Counted from the first letter of the stretch, positions 43,012 to 52,581 are shown. The stretch: 64,000 nt of DNA from Hyphomicrobiales bacterium (GCA_900473185.1 UCKU01000008.1:259565-323564), one strand, 5' to 3'. Made by a program: numbers and translations. The notes: generated by a model not told the origin, from the sequence alone.

Positions 43012-43764
43012 TTAATGCGCGGTGCCGTCGACGATGACGTGGTCATGATCCCTGGAGCATTTCTCGATGCGGGCGTGGATCTTGTAGACTTCGCGCAGCA
43101 TGTCGACGGTGACGACCTCGCGCGGCTCGCCGCAGGCGCGCATGCGGCCGTTCTGGATTATCAGTACCTTATCTGCGAAGCGCAGCGCCTGGTTCAGGTC
43201 GTGGATGGCGATCAGCACGATCATGCCGCGTTTGCGGGCCTGGCGCTGCATGAAATCGAGCACTTCCACCTGGCGATGAAGATCGAGCGCGCTGGTCGGC
43301 TCGTCCATCAGCATGATCTCCGGCTCGCGCACGAGCGCCTGGGCGATGGAGACGAGCTGGCGCTGGCCGCCTGACAAGGCGCCGAGATCGCGGAAGGCGA
43401 TCGCCTCGATGTTCAGCGCCTTCATGATGTCGTCGATGAGCCTCAGATCCTGATCGCTGACGCCCCAGGACTGGCCCTGTTTGCGGGCCAGAAGGATCGA
43501 TTCATAGACCGTCAGCACCGCATTGGCCGAGGTATCCTGTGGCATGTAGCTGATGGCGTTTTTGCTTTTCGAGCCTTCGACCAGCACGTTTCCCGGGCCT
43601 TTCAGCAGGCCGGTGATGCGCTTGAAGAGCGTCGACTTGCCGGCGGCATTTGGGCCGATCACGGCAACGAGCTCACCGGCCGTCATTTTGGGCGTCGTCA
43701 CGTTTTCGACGAAGAGCTTGCGGCCGTGGTAGGCGCCGACCGATTGCAGCTGAAGCGCTACCAT
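43012..43764 (-). CDS. Iron/siderophore ABC transporter ATPase (FecE-like)
   Basis: A 250-residue ATPase. Walker A GPNAAGKST, signature LSGGQ, Walker B IMLMDEP and the switch His in AIHDLN are all present. It is the third gene of a leftward substrate-binding protein, permease, ATPase operon, overlapping the permease end by 7 nt. An RirA-type box upstream of the operon indicates iron uptake. Confidence 0.92.
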   Translation of the reverse strand: MVALQLQSVGAYHGRKLFVENVTTPKMTAGELVAVIGPNAAGKSTLFKRITGLLKGPGNVLVEGSKSKNAISYMPQDTSANAVLTVYESILLARKQGQSWGVSDQDLRLIDDIMKALNIEAIAFRDLGALSGGQRQLVSIAQALVREPEIMLMDEPTSALDLHRQVEVLDFMQRQARKRGMIVLIAIHDLNQALRFADKVLIIQNGRMRACGEPREVVTVDMLREVYKIHARIEKCSRDHDHVIVDGTAH

Positions 43765-44828
43765 GAGCGGCTCCTGTTCGAGAGGATGAGCGAGAAAAAG
43801 AAGGGCACGCCGACCAGTGCCGTGATGATGCCGATCGGGAAGACGACGCCCGGAATGATCGACTTCGAGACGACGGAGGTCAGCGAGAGCAGCAGTGCGC
43901 CTGAAAGGATCGAGCCTGGCAGGAAGAAGCGCTGGTCTTCGCCGAGGATCATGCGGGCGATATGCGGGCCGACGAGGCCGACGAAGCCGATCGTACCGAC
44001 GAAGCTGACGGGCACGGCGGCCAGCAGCGAGACGATGAGCATCGTCTCCAGCCGGATGCGGCGCACATTGACGCCGAAGCTTGCCGCCTTGTCCTCACCG
44101 AGGCGGATCGCCGTCAGCGCCCAGGCATGGCGGGCAAAGAGCGGCAGGGCGAAGAGCAGCACGGCAAGCGTGATCCAGATCTTCGGCCAGGTGGCCTTTG
44201 TGAGGCTGCCCATGGTCCAGAAGACGACGGCCGACAGCGCCTGTTCGGAGGCGAGATATTGCAGGAAGGCGAGAGCCGCATTGAAGGTGAAGACGAGCGC
44301 GATGCCGAGCAGCACGACTGTTTGTACCGAGACGCCGCGCGCCTGCGAGATGAAATGGATGAAGAGCGTGGCGACGAGCGCCATGATGAAGGCATTGACC
44401 GGCACCAGCAGGCCAGCCGCAACCGGCAGGATCGGTACGCTGGTGACGATCGCGAGTGCGGCGCCGAAGCTTGCGGCGGCGGAAATGCCAAGGGTGAAGG
44501 GGCTTGCCAGCGGATTGGCCAGGATCGTCTGCATCTGCGCGCCGGCAACCGAGAGCGAGGCGCCGACGACGATCGCCATGACGGCGACCGGCATGCGGAT
44601 ATCCCAGACGACGGCGCGGACCTGTGCGGAAACGGCGTCCGGATTGAAGAGTGCGGTGACCACTTCGCCAAGGCCGTAGCGGGCCGGCCCCCAGGCGAGA
44701 TCGACGGCGAAGGACAGGCAGAGCGCTGCCGTCATGGCAACGAGGATCAAAAGCTTGCGGCGGGCGAGGGCGCGGTAACGCGCCCTGCCTGCTTCGGTTT
44801 CGATCGGCATGGCGGCGATCTCTGCCAT
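43758..44828 (-). CDS. Iron/siderophore ABC transporter permease (FecCD family)
   Basis: A 356-residue inner-membrane protein with about nine to ten helices. BtuC/FecCD marks: VWDIRMPVAVMAIVVGASLSVAGAQMQTILANPLASPFTLGIS and the late GTIGFVGLVGPHIARM loop. Only one permease gene is present, so it should work as a homodimer. Start at 44828, 5 nt beyond the stop of the substrate-binding gene. Confidence 0.92.
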   Translation of the reverse strand: MAEIAAMPIETEAGRARYRALARRKLLILVAMTAALCLSFAVDLAWGPARYGLGEVVTALFNPDAVSAQVRAVVWDIRMPVAVMAIVVGASLSVAGAQMQTILANPLASPFTLGISAAASFGAALAIVTSVPILPVAAGLLVPVNAFIMALVATLFIHFISQARGVSVQTVVLLGIALVFTFNAALAFLQYLASEQALSAVVFWTMGSLTKATWPKIWITLAVLLFALPLFARHAWALTAIRLGEDKAASFGVNVRRIRLETMLIVSLLAAVPVSFVGTIGFVGLVGPHIARMILGEDQRFFLPGSILSGALLLSLTSVVSKSIIPGVVFPIGIITALVGVPFFFSLILSNRSRSW

Positions 44829-44833
44829 GGCGC

Positions 44834-45970
44834 TTACTTTCCGGCCTTGGCGTCGACCCAGTAGCCCGGCTGATAGGCGACCGGCAGGAACTTCTCGTGG
44901 AATTCCTTGAAAGTCGCATCCGGGTCGAGATCGGCAAAGAGGTCCGGATGGAACCACTTGGCCATCTGCTGCACGGCAACGAACTGGTAGGGGCTCGTGT
45001 AGAACTGGTGCCAGATCGCATGGACATTGCCATCCGCAACGGCCTTGGAGCCAGTGAAGGCCGGGTTCTGCACGAGGGCATCCAGCGCCTTGCGGCTATC
45101 GTCGATCGTGGCGGCAGCGGCCGGGCCGACATTGACGTAATCCTTGGCATCCTTGGTCTGGCTCCAGTTCGAGCCGGTGACGACGACGACGTCAGGATTG
45201 GAGGCGACGACCTGTTCGGCATTGATCGAGCCGGTATAGCCGGGCAGGAAATCGGAACCGAGATTGTGGCCACCGGCCCAATCGACCATCAGACCGAAAT
45301 TGTCAGGGCCGAAGGTGCCGCAGCATTCGACGAGGCCGGCGGCTCGATACATGAAGACGTTGGGCTTCTTGGGGTTGGCTTCCTTCAGCTTGTCGGTAAC
45401 GCGCGCCATCTGCTGCTTCCAATAGGCGGCGACGGCCTGGGCGCGATCCTCATGGCCGAAGAGCTTGCCGAGGATCTCCAGGCTCGGCTCGGTATTGTCG
45501 AGGATGTGCTCGCGGAAATCGATATAGACGATCTTCACGCCGATCTTGTTCAGCGTGTCCTCGAGCTTCACCTCGTCGGCGGCCTTCTTGTTGCCGATCG
45601 GCAGCAGCATGACATCGGGGTGGAGCGCCACGACCGTCTCGGTCTGCAGCGTGCCATCCGTCAGGTTGCCAAGGAAGGGCACGTCTTTGCCCTTGGGGAA
45701 TTTCTCGACATAGGCGTTGAAGCCATCCTTGTCAGTCGTCCAGAGGTCGTTACGCCAGCCGACGATCTTGGCGAAGGGATCGTCCTTCTCGATAGGGGCA
45801 ACGGCATAGAGCATGCGGCCTTCGCCAAGGATGACGCGCTCGACAGGCTTGTCGAAGGTGACCTCGCGGCCCGCCACATCCTTGATGGTGAAGGTATCGG
45901 CCAAAGCCGATGACGATAACAGCCCCGCAACTGCAACTGCGGATAGCGCAAGCAATTTCATAAAATTCAT
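44834..45970 (-). CDS. Iron/siderophore ABC transporter substrate-binding protein
   Basis: A 378-residue periplasmic protein of cluster A-II (FepB/BtuF-like). Signal peptide MNFMKLLALSAVAVAGLLSSSALA. The PeripBP_2 domain starts at DTFTIKDVAGREVTFDKPVERVI. GGGGAGAG lies 8 nt before the ATG at 45970. It lacks a lipobox, so it is soluble. The divergent methyltransferase gene shares an iron box, hinting that the ligand may be a compound handled by that enzyme. Confidence 0.9.
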   Translation of the reverse strand: MNFMKLLALSAVAVAGLLSSSALADTFTIKDVAGREVTFDKPVERVILGEGRMLYAVAPIEKDDPFAKIVGWRNDLWTTDKDGFNAYVEKFPKGKDVPFLGNLTDGTLQTETVVALHPDVMLLPIGNKKAADEVKLEDTLNKIGVKIVYIDFREHILDNTEPSLEILGKLFGHEDRAQAVAAYWKQQMARVTDKLKEANPKKPNVFMYRAAGLVECCGTFGPDNFGLMVDWAGGHNLGSDFLPGYTGSINAEQVVASNPDVVVVTGSNWSQTKDAKDYVNVGPAAAATIDDSRKALDALVQNPAFTGSKAVADGNVHAIWHQFYTSPYQFVAVQQMAKWFHPDLFADLDPDATFKEFHEKFLPVAYQPGYWVDAKAGK

Positions 45971-46017
45971 CTGGAAACTCTCCCCGTCCTTGGTAATGTC
46001 CCGAGGCATAGAAAAAC

Positions 46018-46032
46018 TGACTTTTGGAATCA
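46018..46032. promoter_or_regulatory. RirA-type iron-responsive box
   Basis: TGA-CTTTTGGAA-TCA fits the TGA-N9-TCA core of the rhizobial IRO element bound by RirA. It lies 48 nt from the substrate-binding gene start and 49 nt from the methyltransferase start, so it could control both. Confidence 0.65.
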
Positions 46033-46081
46033 AGTTTTATGTTTTAGAGCATTTCCAAAGTAGTGCGGTGCCGGGGTTAAG

Positions 46082-46870
46082 ATGATGAACACGATGAACA
46101 CAAATTACTCTATTCGCGATGAAATCCGGGACTTCTGGTCGGAACGCGCAGCGACGTTCGACGAGAGTGTCGGCCACGAAATCTTTTCCGAAGCTGAGCG
46201 AAAGGGCTGGCAGCGGCTGATCCGCAAGCATCTCGGCGAGGGGCAGGGGCGGGCCGCACTCGACCTTGCCTGCGGCACGGCGGTCATTTCCCACCTCATG
46301 CATGGGGCGGGCTTCAAGGTGACTGGGCTCGACTGGTCGGATGCGATGCTGGCGCAGGCACGCGCCAAGGCGAAGAAGCGGGGCACCGATATCCGCTTCG
46401 TCTCGGGGGATGCGGAAAACACCATGGAGCCGAAGGAAAGCTACGACGTGATCACCAACCGCCATCTCGTCTGGACGCTGGTCGATCCGCCCTCGGCCTT
46501 CCGCGAGTGGTTCTCCGTGCTGAAGCCCGGCGGCAAGGTGCTGATCGTCGACGGCAATATGGGCAAGGAGACCTGGGTCAAGGGCCTGCAGAAAGTCTGG
46601 ACGAGGCTGACCGGCAAGGCGCCGGCGAGCCACATGAAGCCCGAGATGATGGCCCGCCATCAGGCCATCCGCTCGCGCGTCCATTTCTCCGATGAGATGC
46701 CGGCTGAAGCGATCGTCGAGCTGCTGCGCCAGGCGGGCTTCGACAATATCGTCGTCGACCGCAAGCTCTCCGATATCCACTGGGCACAGGCACGCAAGAT
46801 GCCCTTCCTGCGCGGGCTGGAGCGCATGGTGCAGGACCGTTTTGCGATCTGTGCGACGAAGCCGGACTGA
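46082..46870 (+). CDS. Class I SAM-dependent methyltransferase
   Basis: A 262-residue enzyme. Motif I LDLACGTAVISHLM, the following acidic VTGLDWSDAML, and motif III/IV VLKPGGKVLIVDGNMG are those of the UbiE/Methyltransf_11 family. Position opposite an iron ABC operon with a shared RirA-type box suggests a role in iron-chelate handling, for example modification of a siderophore or metallophore; this is inference. Conserved YSIRDEIRDFWSERAATFDES start is typical for siderophore-linked members. Confidence 0.87.
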   Translation: MMNTMNTNYSIRDEIRDFWSERAATFDESVGHEIFSEAERKGWQRLIRKHLGEGQGRAALDLACGTAVISHLMHGAGFKVTGLDWSDAMLAQARAKAKKRGTDIRFVSGDAENTMEPKESYDVITNRHLVWTLVDPPSAFREWFSVLKPGGKVLIVDGNMGKETWVKGLQKVWTRLTGKAPASHMKPEMMARHQAIRSRVHFSDEMPAEAIVELLRQAGFDNIVVDRKLSDIHWAQARKMPFLRGLERMVQDRFAICATKPD

Positions 46871-46895
46871 GCTCAGCCGCCCCCAGAGGAGCCAA

Positions 46896-48830
46896 TTATT
46901 CCGACGTCATCTCTTCAATCTCCTCCGGAATAAACCCACCCGTCTGACGCCGCCACAGCCGCGCAAACAGGCCATCGCCCTCGATCAGATCCTCCGGCCG
47001 GCCTTCCTCGATGATGCGGCCGTGGTCGAGCACGACGATGCGGTCCATGCTCGATATGGTCGACAGCCGGTGGGCGATGGCGATGACGGTTTTGCCTTCC
47101 ATCACGAGGTTCAGACGCTCCTGAATGGCGGCTTCGGATTCGCTGTCGAGGGCCGAGGTGGCTTCGTCGAGCACCAGGATCGGGGCGTTCTTGAGGAGTA
47201 CGCGGGCGATCGCCACGCGCTGGCGCTGGCCGCCCGAGAGCTTGATGCCACGATCGCCGACATAAGCCTCGTAGCCCTTGCGGCCCTCGCTGTCGGCGAG
47301 ATCGGCGATGAAGAGATCGGCGCTCGCCATTTTCGCTACGCCTTCGATCTCCTCCTGTGTTGCCTCCGGCCGGCCATAGCGGATGTTGTCGCCGACCGAG
47401 CGGTGCAGCAGCGCCACATCCTGGGCGATGACGCCGATGGCGCGGCGCAGGCTCGACTGGGTAACCGAGCGGATATCCTGGCCGTCGATGAGGATCGCTC
47501 CGTCCTTGATGTCGTAAAAGCGCAGGAGCAGGTTGGCGAGCGTCGTCTTGCCGGCGCCTGAGAGGCCGACGAGGCCGACTTTTTCGCCGGGACGGACGGT
47601 CAATGACAGGTTGTCGATGACGGGCTTGCCGGATTTGTAGGCGAAACGAACGTCGTCGAAGCGGATTTCGCCGTTCGGGACGACAAGGTCCTGCGCATCC
47701 GGCTGGTCGGTGACGGTGGGCGGTGTCGTCATGACCGGCATGGCGTCCTTGATCGTGCCGATCGCCTGGAAAATCTGCTGGCCCATTTGCAGGAATGTAA
47801 ATGTGTGACCGGATAGCCGGTTGAGAACATAAACGGCGGCGGTGAATTCGCCAATCGTGACGAAGCCATCAACGAGCCCCGTAAAACCGATCGACAGGAT
47901 GGCCAGCCAGTGCGTCACGTTGAGGACGACGACGATGACCTCTGCGGTCCGATAGATACGCTGTTCGCTTTGCTGGGCCTTGATCGCCTTGCCGATGATG
48001 CCTCGGATAGCGCCCGCCTCGCTGTCTTCGGCGGCGAATTGTTTCACCATCTGCATATTGGCGTAGAGATCGGTAATGGCGCCGGAAATCAGGCTGCGGC
48101 GCTTGGCGGAGCGGCGTGCTCGTTCGGTGAAGACAGGCGCCAGCCTGACGGCGAGCAGCACGTTGAGCGTTATCCATATGATGGTCGGCAGCGCGAGCTG
48201 CCAGGAGAGTGCGCTCAGAAGGATGACGGAGCCGACCATCTGCATGATGAAGCGCGGGATGGACTGGAAGGCCGATATAACCTGCTGCTGGACGGCGGAG
48301 GCCACCTGCTGCAGGCGCGAAGCGACTTGGCCGGCATAGAGATCGTGGAAGAAGGCGAGATCCTGCCGCTCCACAGCTCGGTGGCCCTGCCACTGAATGG
48401 CAGCCGGCATGCCGATGCCGAGCGTATGCGAATTCAGCGTATTGACGAGGAAGGAGGCAATAGGGATGCCGGGGAAGAGCATCAGGCCGAGCAAGATCAG
48501 CAGCGGCCGGTGATTGTGCAGGAAGGCGGAGGCACCCTGCTGCGTGACGCCATCGACGATGACCGACAGGCCCCAGACGATCGTCAGATTCATGGCCTCG
48601 ATCGCCATGGTGCAAAGGGCGAGCACGATCAGCACGCCGCGAAACATCGAGATGAAGTGCAGGAGCACCGTCACCGGCCCCTTCGACGGCAGCGGACGGT
48701 AGGGGATTTCGAGCGGCCGGATCAGGTTTTCGAAGGGGCGGTAGATCGCATCTGAAATCGACATAATCGACTTAGGTCTCTCGGGTGCAACATCGGGAAG
48801 AGGTGGCGTGTCAGGCGACGCGGGCTGCAT
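46896..48830 (-). CDS. ABC exporter, fused membrane and ATPase domains
   Basis: A 644-residue half-transporter of type IV. The membrane part (about residues 60-370) has six helices; the ATPase follows with Walker A GLSGAGKTT, signature LSGGQ, Walker B ILVLDEATSALD and the switch His in AHRLST. It would function as a homodimer like MsbA or an ABCB-type multidrug or lipid exporter. An N-terminal extension of about 60 residues is Pro-rich. Start at 48830; ATG 48764 is an alternative with a plausible binding site. Confidence 0.9.
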   Translation of the reverse strand: MQPASPDTPPLPDVAPERPKSIMSISDAIYRPFENLIRPLEIPYRPLPSKGPVTVLLHFISMFRGVLIVLALCTMAIEAMNLTIVWGLSVIVDGVTQQGASAFLHNHRPLLILLGLMLFPGIPIASFLVNTLNSHTLGIGMPAAIQWQGHRAVERQDLAFFHDLYAGQVASRLQQVASAVQQQVISAFQSIPRFIMQMVGSVILLSALSWQLALPTIIWITLNVLLAVRLAPVFTERARRSAKRRSLISGAITDLYANMQMVKQFAAEDSEAGAIRGIIGKAIKAQQSEQRIYRTAEVIVVVLNVTHWLAILSIGFTGLVDGFVTIGEFTAAVYVLNRLSGHTFTFLQMGQQIFQAIGTIKDAMPVMTTPPTVTDQPDAQDLVVPNGEIRFDDVRFAYKSGKPVIDNLSLTVRPGEKVGLVGLSGAGKTTLANLLLRFYDIKDGAILIDGQDIRSVTQSSLRRAIGVIAQDVALLHRSVGDNIRYGRPEATQEEIEGVAKMASADLFIADLADSEGRKGYEAYVGDRGIKLSGGQRQRVAIARVLLKNAPILVLDEATSALDSESEAAIQERLNLVMEGKTVIAIAHRLSTISSMDRIVVLDHGRIIEEGRPEDLIEGDGLFARLWRRQTGGFIPEEIEEMTSE

Positions 48831-48896
48831 GGAATCATCTTCCGGCTGCAATCTCAATTAGAAATTTTGGAAATCTTGAGATCGCAGGGCGAAGTA

Positions 48897-49316
48897 TCAG
48901 CTCGACGGCCGCGCAACGCTGCCTTGCTGGAAGTGCTCGCCGGCAGCGTCGATCTGCATCCAATGGTGCTGGGACCGTTCGAAGATCGATTTGGCCGGAG
49001 CCGGGAGTTGGCTGATGTCTGATATGGCCCCCAGGGCGACGCCGATCATCGAGGGCAGGTTGTCGGCCTTCCAGTAGACCGATGAACCGCAGTTCGGGCA
49101 GAAATAGGAATGCACCTTTCCGCCGCTTACGGCATCGCGGGTGTACTGCTTGCCGAAACCGGACACGATGACGGCTTCGGCCGGGTAGAAGGCGCCGGCG
49201 CCGAAGGGGGCGCCTGTTCGTCTCTGGCATTCAATGCAGTGACAGGCGATCACCACATTTGGTTTCTCCGGCAGCGCCAGTCTGAGCGCGCCGCAGCTGC
49301 ATTGGGCATTTGCCAT
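48897..49316 (-). CDS. GFA-domain (CENP-V-like) zinc-binding protein
   Basis: A 139-residue protein of the glutathione-dependent formaldehyde-activating fold. Zinc-binding cysteines appear as CSCGAL (N-terminus), CHCIECQRRTG and FCPNCGSSVYW. The formaldehyde role is doubtful for most members. Single gene; the 240 nt upstream to 49556 hold no convincing gene. Confidence 0.88.
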   Translation of the reverse strand: MANAQCSCGALRLALPEKPNVVIACHCIECQRRTGAPFGAGAFYPAEAVIVSGFGKQYTRDAVSGGKVHSYFCPNCGSSVYWKADNLPSMIGVALGAISDISQLPAPAKSIFERSQHHWMQIDAAGEHFQQGSVARPSS

Positions 49317-49556
49317 CGGGAAGCTCCTGTTTTCGCGAAGTTAGGGAAGATTTCGGGGGGTCGGAAGATTCCGGGGCGCCGAGCTGAATTCACGCGTCTT
49401 GAAATGACGGCGGTTGCCATCAGCGGCGACACTTTTTCGAAAGTGCCATAAGCGAAAGATCAAGCCGAACACGCCGAGAACGGGGCCGGCTGTTCGAGAG
49501 ATCAGACCAGTCGGCCACCCTGGCATCGTGATCTTACTATTGCAGGACCTGCTGTC

Positions 49557-50030
49557 TCAGCCGCGCCGAGCTGCTTCTATTGCCGCGACGTTGATCTTGC
49601 GCATGGTCATCATCGCGTCGAAAGCGCGCGTTGCCTCGGCTCCGCCTGCCTGCATTGCTTCCATCAGGGCGCGCGGGGTGATCTGCCAGGAGACGCCCCA
49701 TTTATCCTTGCACCAGCCGCATTCGCTTTCCTGGCCGCCATTGCCGACGATGGCGTTCCAGTAGCGGTCGGTCTCTTCCTGATTTTCCGTCGAGATCTGA
49801 AAGGAAAAGGCCTCGCTATGCTTGATCGAGGGGCCGCCATTCAGGCCGATGCAGGGAATGCCGGCAACCGTGAATTCCACGACCAGCACGTCTCCCTGCT
49901 GACCGGCGGGATAATCGCCGGGGGCGCGGTGGACGGCGCCGACTTTGCTATCCGGAAAGATTCCGGCGTAAAAGCGGGCGGCCTCTTCGGCGTGCTTGTC
50001 ATACCAGACACAGATCGTGTTCTTGTGCAT
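49557..50030 (-). CDS. PhnB-like VOC protein
   Basis: A 157-residue glyoxalase-fold protein (3-dmu-9_3-mt/PhnB type): NTICVWYDKHAEEAARFYAGIFPDSKVG, the double-Gly GLNGGPSIKHSEAFSFQI strand and the characteristic WCKDKWGVSWQITPRALMEAM end. Despite the family name no methyltransferase motif exists. Start at 50030 after AAAGGA. Unknown ligand. Confidence 0.88.
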   Translation of the reverse strand: MHKNTICVWYDKHAEEAARFYAGIFPDSKVGAVHRAPGDYPAGQQGDVLVVEFTVAGIPCIGLNGGPSIKHSEAFSFQISTENQEETDRYWNAIVGNGGQESECGWCKDKWGVSWQITPRALMEAMQAGGAEATRAFDAMMTMRKINVAAIEAARRG

Positions 50031-50124
50031 CGCGCGGTCCTTTGGTGTTCTCCCCTGATGGCAGTGACATAAGGGAGAAAGCGGTTTTCTCCAGTCCAAG
50101 CGCGCCATTTTAAAATTGTGGCTG

Positions 50125-50334
50125 CTATCCCCAGAACCATGATTTGTTGACCTCCGTCCTCGCCTCTGATGGGGTGAGGCCGATATCGCGAAGCGCGTCG
50201 TCGGACAGGCCGGAGAGCGTCAGCCTTTCGCGGCGCTTGTTCAGATAAAGGCGGATGCCCATCAGGCAGCGGCGCGCGAAACCGCCGGTTGGGGCACGAT
50301 CTACAGTTCTCGATATTTCCACGTCAGTCGTCAT
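50125..50334 (-). CDS. DUF1127-domain small protein
   Basis: A 69-residue basic protein with the DUF1127 (YjiS-like) motif near the C-terminus: NKRRERLTLSGLSDDALRDI followed by GLTPSEARTE. In Agrobacterium and relatives such proteins affect RNA turnover and phosphate or stress physiology. Start at 50334 with GGAG upstream; earlier in-frame ATGs at 50382 and 50418 lie in the promoter of the divergent LysR gene. Confidence 0.85.
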   Translation of the reverse strand: MTTDVEISRTVDRAPTGGFARRCLMGIRLYLNKRRERLTLSGLSDDALRDIGLTPSEARTEVNKSWFWG

Positions 50335-50432
50335 CAGGCATCTCCAGCACTCGTCTTGGACGCTCAAGATGGACTGGCGCATGCCCGCAAGGAAGCTTAT
50401 GGTTCTTATGCAATCCATAAGGAATTTTTCTG

Positions 50433-51305
50433 ATGCTGAATCTCGATCAGCTTGCCGCCTTCGTCAGCGTCATCGATCTCGGCAGCTTTACGGCTGCCGC
50501 CGAACGAGCGGGGCTGACGCAGCCGGCCGTCAGCCTGCAGGTGAAGCTTCTGGAACAGAGGATGGGCGTTCGGCTGATCGAGCGGGTCGGCCGCCGGGCG
50601 CAGCCATCTGCGGCGGGCGTCGAACTGCTGGCCCATGCGCGCCGGATCCTCGGCGAATGCGCGGCGGCCGAGGAGGCGATGACGCCTTACAGGCAAGGTG
50701 CGGTCGGGCGCGTGCGGATCGGCAGCGGCGGCACCGCCTCGATCCATCTGCTTCCCCGCGCGATCGCTGCCGTCAAGAAACGCATGCCCGGTCTGGAAAT
50801 CGTGGTTCGTGTCGGCAACACCGACGAGATGATCCGCGATCTCGAAACCAATGCGCTCGATATCGCGGTCGTGACGCTGCCGGCGTCCGGCCGCTCCATC
50901 GAGATGGAATCCTTTTACGAGGACGAGCTCGTCGCCGTGGCTCCCAAGGGGAGCGCGATGCCGGAGGGTGGACCGACGCCTGATTTCTTCACGGACAAGA
51001 TCACGATGCTCTACGAGGGCGGCAATACGCGCCGCGCCACCGACGAATGGTTCGAGGCCGCCGGCATCAGGAGCCAGCCCACCATGGAGTTCGGCAGCGT
51101 CGAGGCGATCAAGGAACTGATCGCCGCGGGGCTCGGATGGTCGATACTTCCTGGGCTTGCCCTGAAGCGTGACCGGGGCCGGTTCGTGACGTCACCCGTT
51201 CAGCCGCCGCTCGTGCGCCAGCTCGGCATGGTCATCCGGCGCGACAAACATCTGACGCGGGGACTGCGCGAGGTGATGAAGTGCCTTCGCGCATTCGAGG
51301 CGTAA
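50433..51305 (+). CDS. LysR-family transcriptional regulator
   Basis: A 290-residue LTTR; HTH at residues about 17-40 (SFTAAAERAGLTQPAVSLQVK), effector domain from about 90 (VRIGSGGTASIHLLPRAIAAV). It is divergent from the DUF1127 gene and is followed by an SDR gene remnant, which may once have been its target. Confidence 0.91.
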   Translation: MLNLDQLAAFVSVIDLGSFTAAAERAGLTQPAVSLQVKLLEQRMGVRLIERVGRRAQPSAAGVELLAHARRILGECAAAEEAMTPYRQGAVGRVRIGSGGTASIHLLPRAIAAVKKRMPGLEIVVRVGNTDEMIRDLETNALDIAVVTLPASGRSIEMESFYEDELVAVAPKGSAMPEGGPTPDFFTDKITMLYEGGNTRRATDEWFEAAGIRSQPTMEFGSVEAIKELIAAGLGWSILPGLALKRDRGRFVTSPVQPPLVRQLGMVIRRDKHLTRGLREVMKCLRAFEA

Positions 51306-51320
51306 CGGGGCTCAAGCCGT

Positions 51321-51434
51321 CAATATGGCAAAATCCGGCCCCCCTTCGAGCAGGTGTCGGAAGACGAATTCGACTTCGGCGTCGATACCAACCTGAAGGG
51401 CACATTCTTCACGGTGCAGAAGCTCGTGTCTGGC
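51321..51434 (+). pseudogene. Remnant of an SDR gene
   Basis: In one frame the sequence reads PFEQVSEDEFDFGVDTNLKG followed by TFFTVQKLV, the stretch of classical SDRs between the NNAG and catalytic serine. Nothing coding for the Rossmann start or the YxxxK end remains. The remnant stops near the end of the convergent epimerase gene. Confidence 0.65.
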
Positions 51435-51455
51435 GAGCGCCGGGTCCAGAGAGAG

Positions 51456-52445
51456 TTACGCCTGGCCGAGAGCGCTCTGTTCGGCGCAGATGCGGTCGAT
51501 CAGGGCATCGAAATCGCCCTTCGGTGGACGGCCCTTCGCGAAACGCTGCTTGAGGTGCATGATCGGTTCGGCCAGGATTTCATCGAGGCTTTGGGCGCAG
51601 GTGAAGTCGCCGGCCACGCTCTTGACCTTGGAATTATCGAAAATCGCAGTCCAGGCCTTGTCGCCGGTCAGCGGGCCGATCCATTCCGGATTATACTTGA
51701 CGAGCGTGTCTGTCGGCACATGGACGATCTTCGCCTCGACGCCCAGCAACCTGGCGATCGCCTTCTGGATGTGATCCCAGATATGGGCGTGGTCGTTGGT
51801 GATGTGGAAGATATCGCGCAGCGCCTTCTGCTTGCCGAACAGGCCGACGAAGGGCACGGCGAAATCGACCGAGCGGGTCAGCGTCCAGGGCGTATGGCCG
51901 TCGCCGGCAACGATGGTCGGCTCGCCGTCCAGCATGCGCCGGGCCATGACGTCGCTGTCGCCCATCATGATGGGCAGGCCGGTGCGAACGGTGTGGCTGG
52001 GGCGCACGATCGTCCAGGCGAGCTTGTCGGCCTTCTTCAGCAGTTCCTCGCAGGCGATCTTGGCCTGGCTATAGGGCCAGTAGGGGTTGATTGCCGGTGT
52101 TTTCTCTTCTGTGATCACATAGTGGCGGGCCGGCTTTTCATAGACCGAGGCCGACGAGATGAAGATGTACTGGCCGCAATGGCCGGAGAAGATGTGGATA
52201 TCGCGGGCGATCTGATCCGGTGTGAAGGCGATGAACTGGGCGACGACGTCGTAATTGGCCTTGGCGAGATCGGCATAGGCTGATGATGCCAACTCGCCGA
52301 CGATGGAGGTGACGCCTGCGGGCAGGGGGTCGCCCCTCAGGCCGCGGTTAAACACGCTGACATCGTGGCCTTGAGCCACGGCGCGCTCGACGCAGGGATA
52401 GGAAATCTGGCCGGTGCCGCCAATGAAAAGGATCTTCAAAGCCAT
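51456..52445 (-). CDS. NAD-dependent epimerase/dehydratase-like protein
   Basis: A 329-residue extended SDR. GGTGQIS (9-15) replaces the usual GATGxIG, and YWPYSQAKIACEELL holds the active Tyr and Lys (YSQAK). The C-terminal part (PTDTLVKYNPEWIGPLTGDKAWTAIFDNSKVK) resembles the CSP41/RNA-binding-like and sugar-epimerase group. Substrate likely a nucleotide sugar or similar. Start at 52445. Positions 52446-52581 hold its promoter and nothing else visible. Confidence 0.87.
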   Translation of the reverse strand: MALKILFIGGTGQISYPCVERAVAQGHDVSVFNRGLRGDPLPAGVTSIVGELASSAYADLAKANYDVVAQFIAFTPDQIARDIHIFSGHCGQYIFISSASVYEKPARHYVITEEKTPAINPYWPYSQAKIACEELLKKADKLAWTIVRPSHTVRTGLPIMMGDSDVMARRMLDGEPTIVAGDGHTPWTLTRSVDFAVPFVGLFGKQKALRDIFHITNDHAHIWDHIQKAIARLLGVEAKIVHVPTDTLVKYNPEWIGPLTGDKAWTAIFDNSKVKSVAGDFTCAQSLDEILAEPIMHLKQRFAKGRPPKGDFDALIDRICAEQSALGQA

Positions 52446-52581
52446 AAGGGATCTCCGTGTCGGATGGGGCGGGATTATCGATAATCTTCATAGCGCGAAA
52501 GCGGTGGGCCGTCTTCTGCAAAATGGCCGGCATGGTGACGCAGCAGGCATTTGCGTATCGGCAACCGGTTTGCGGGCCTGC

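Noticed and set aside
49341..49526. Small minus-strand frame upstream of the GFA-fold gene
   Set aside because: Weak binding site and no recognisable feature; chance is as likely.
51354..52283. Plus-strand open frame of about 310 codons
   Set aside because: Apart from its first 25 codons, which are the SDR remnant, it is the antisense of the epimerase gene.
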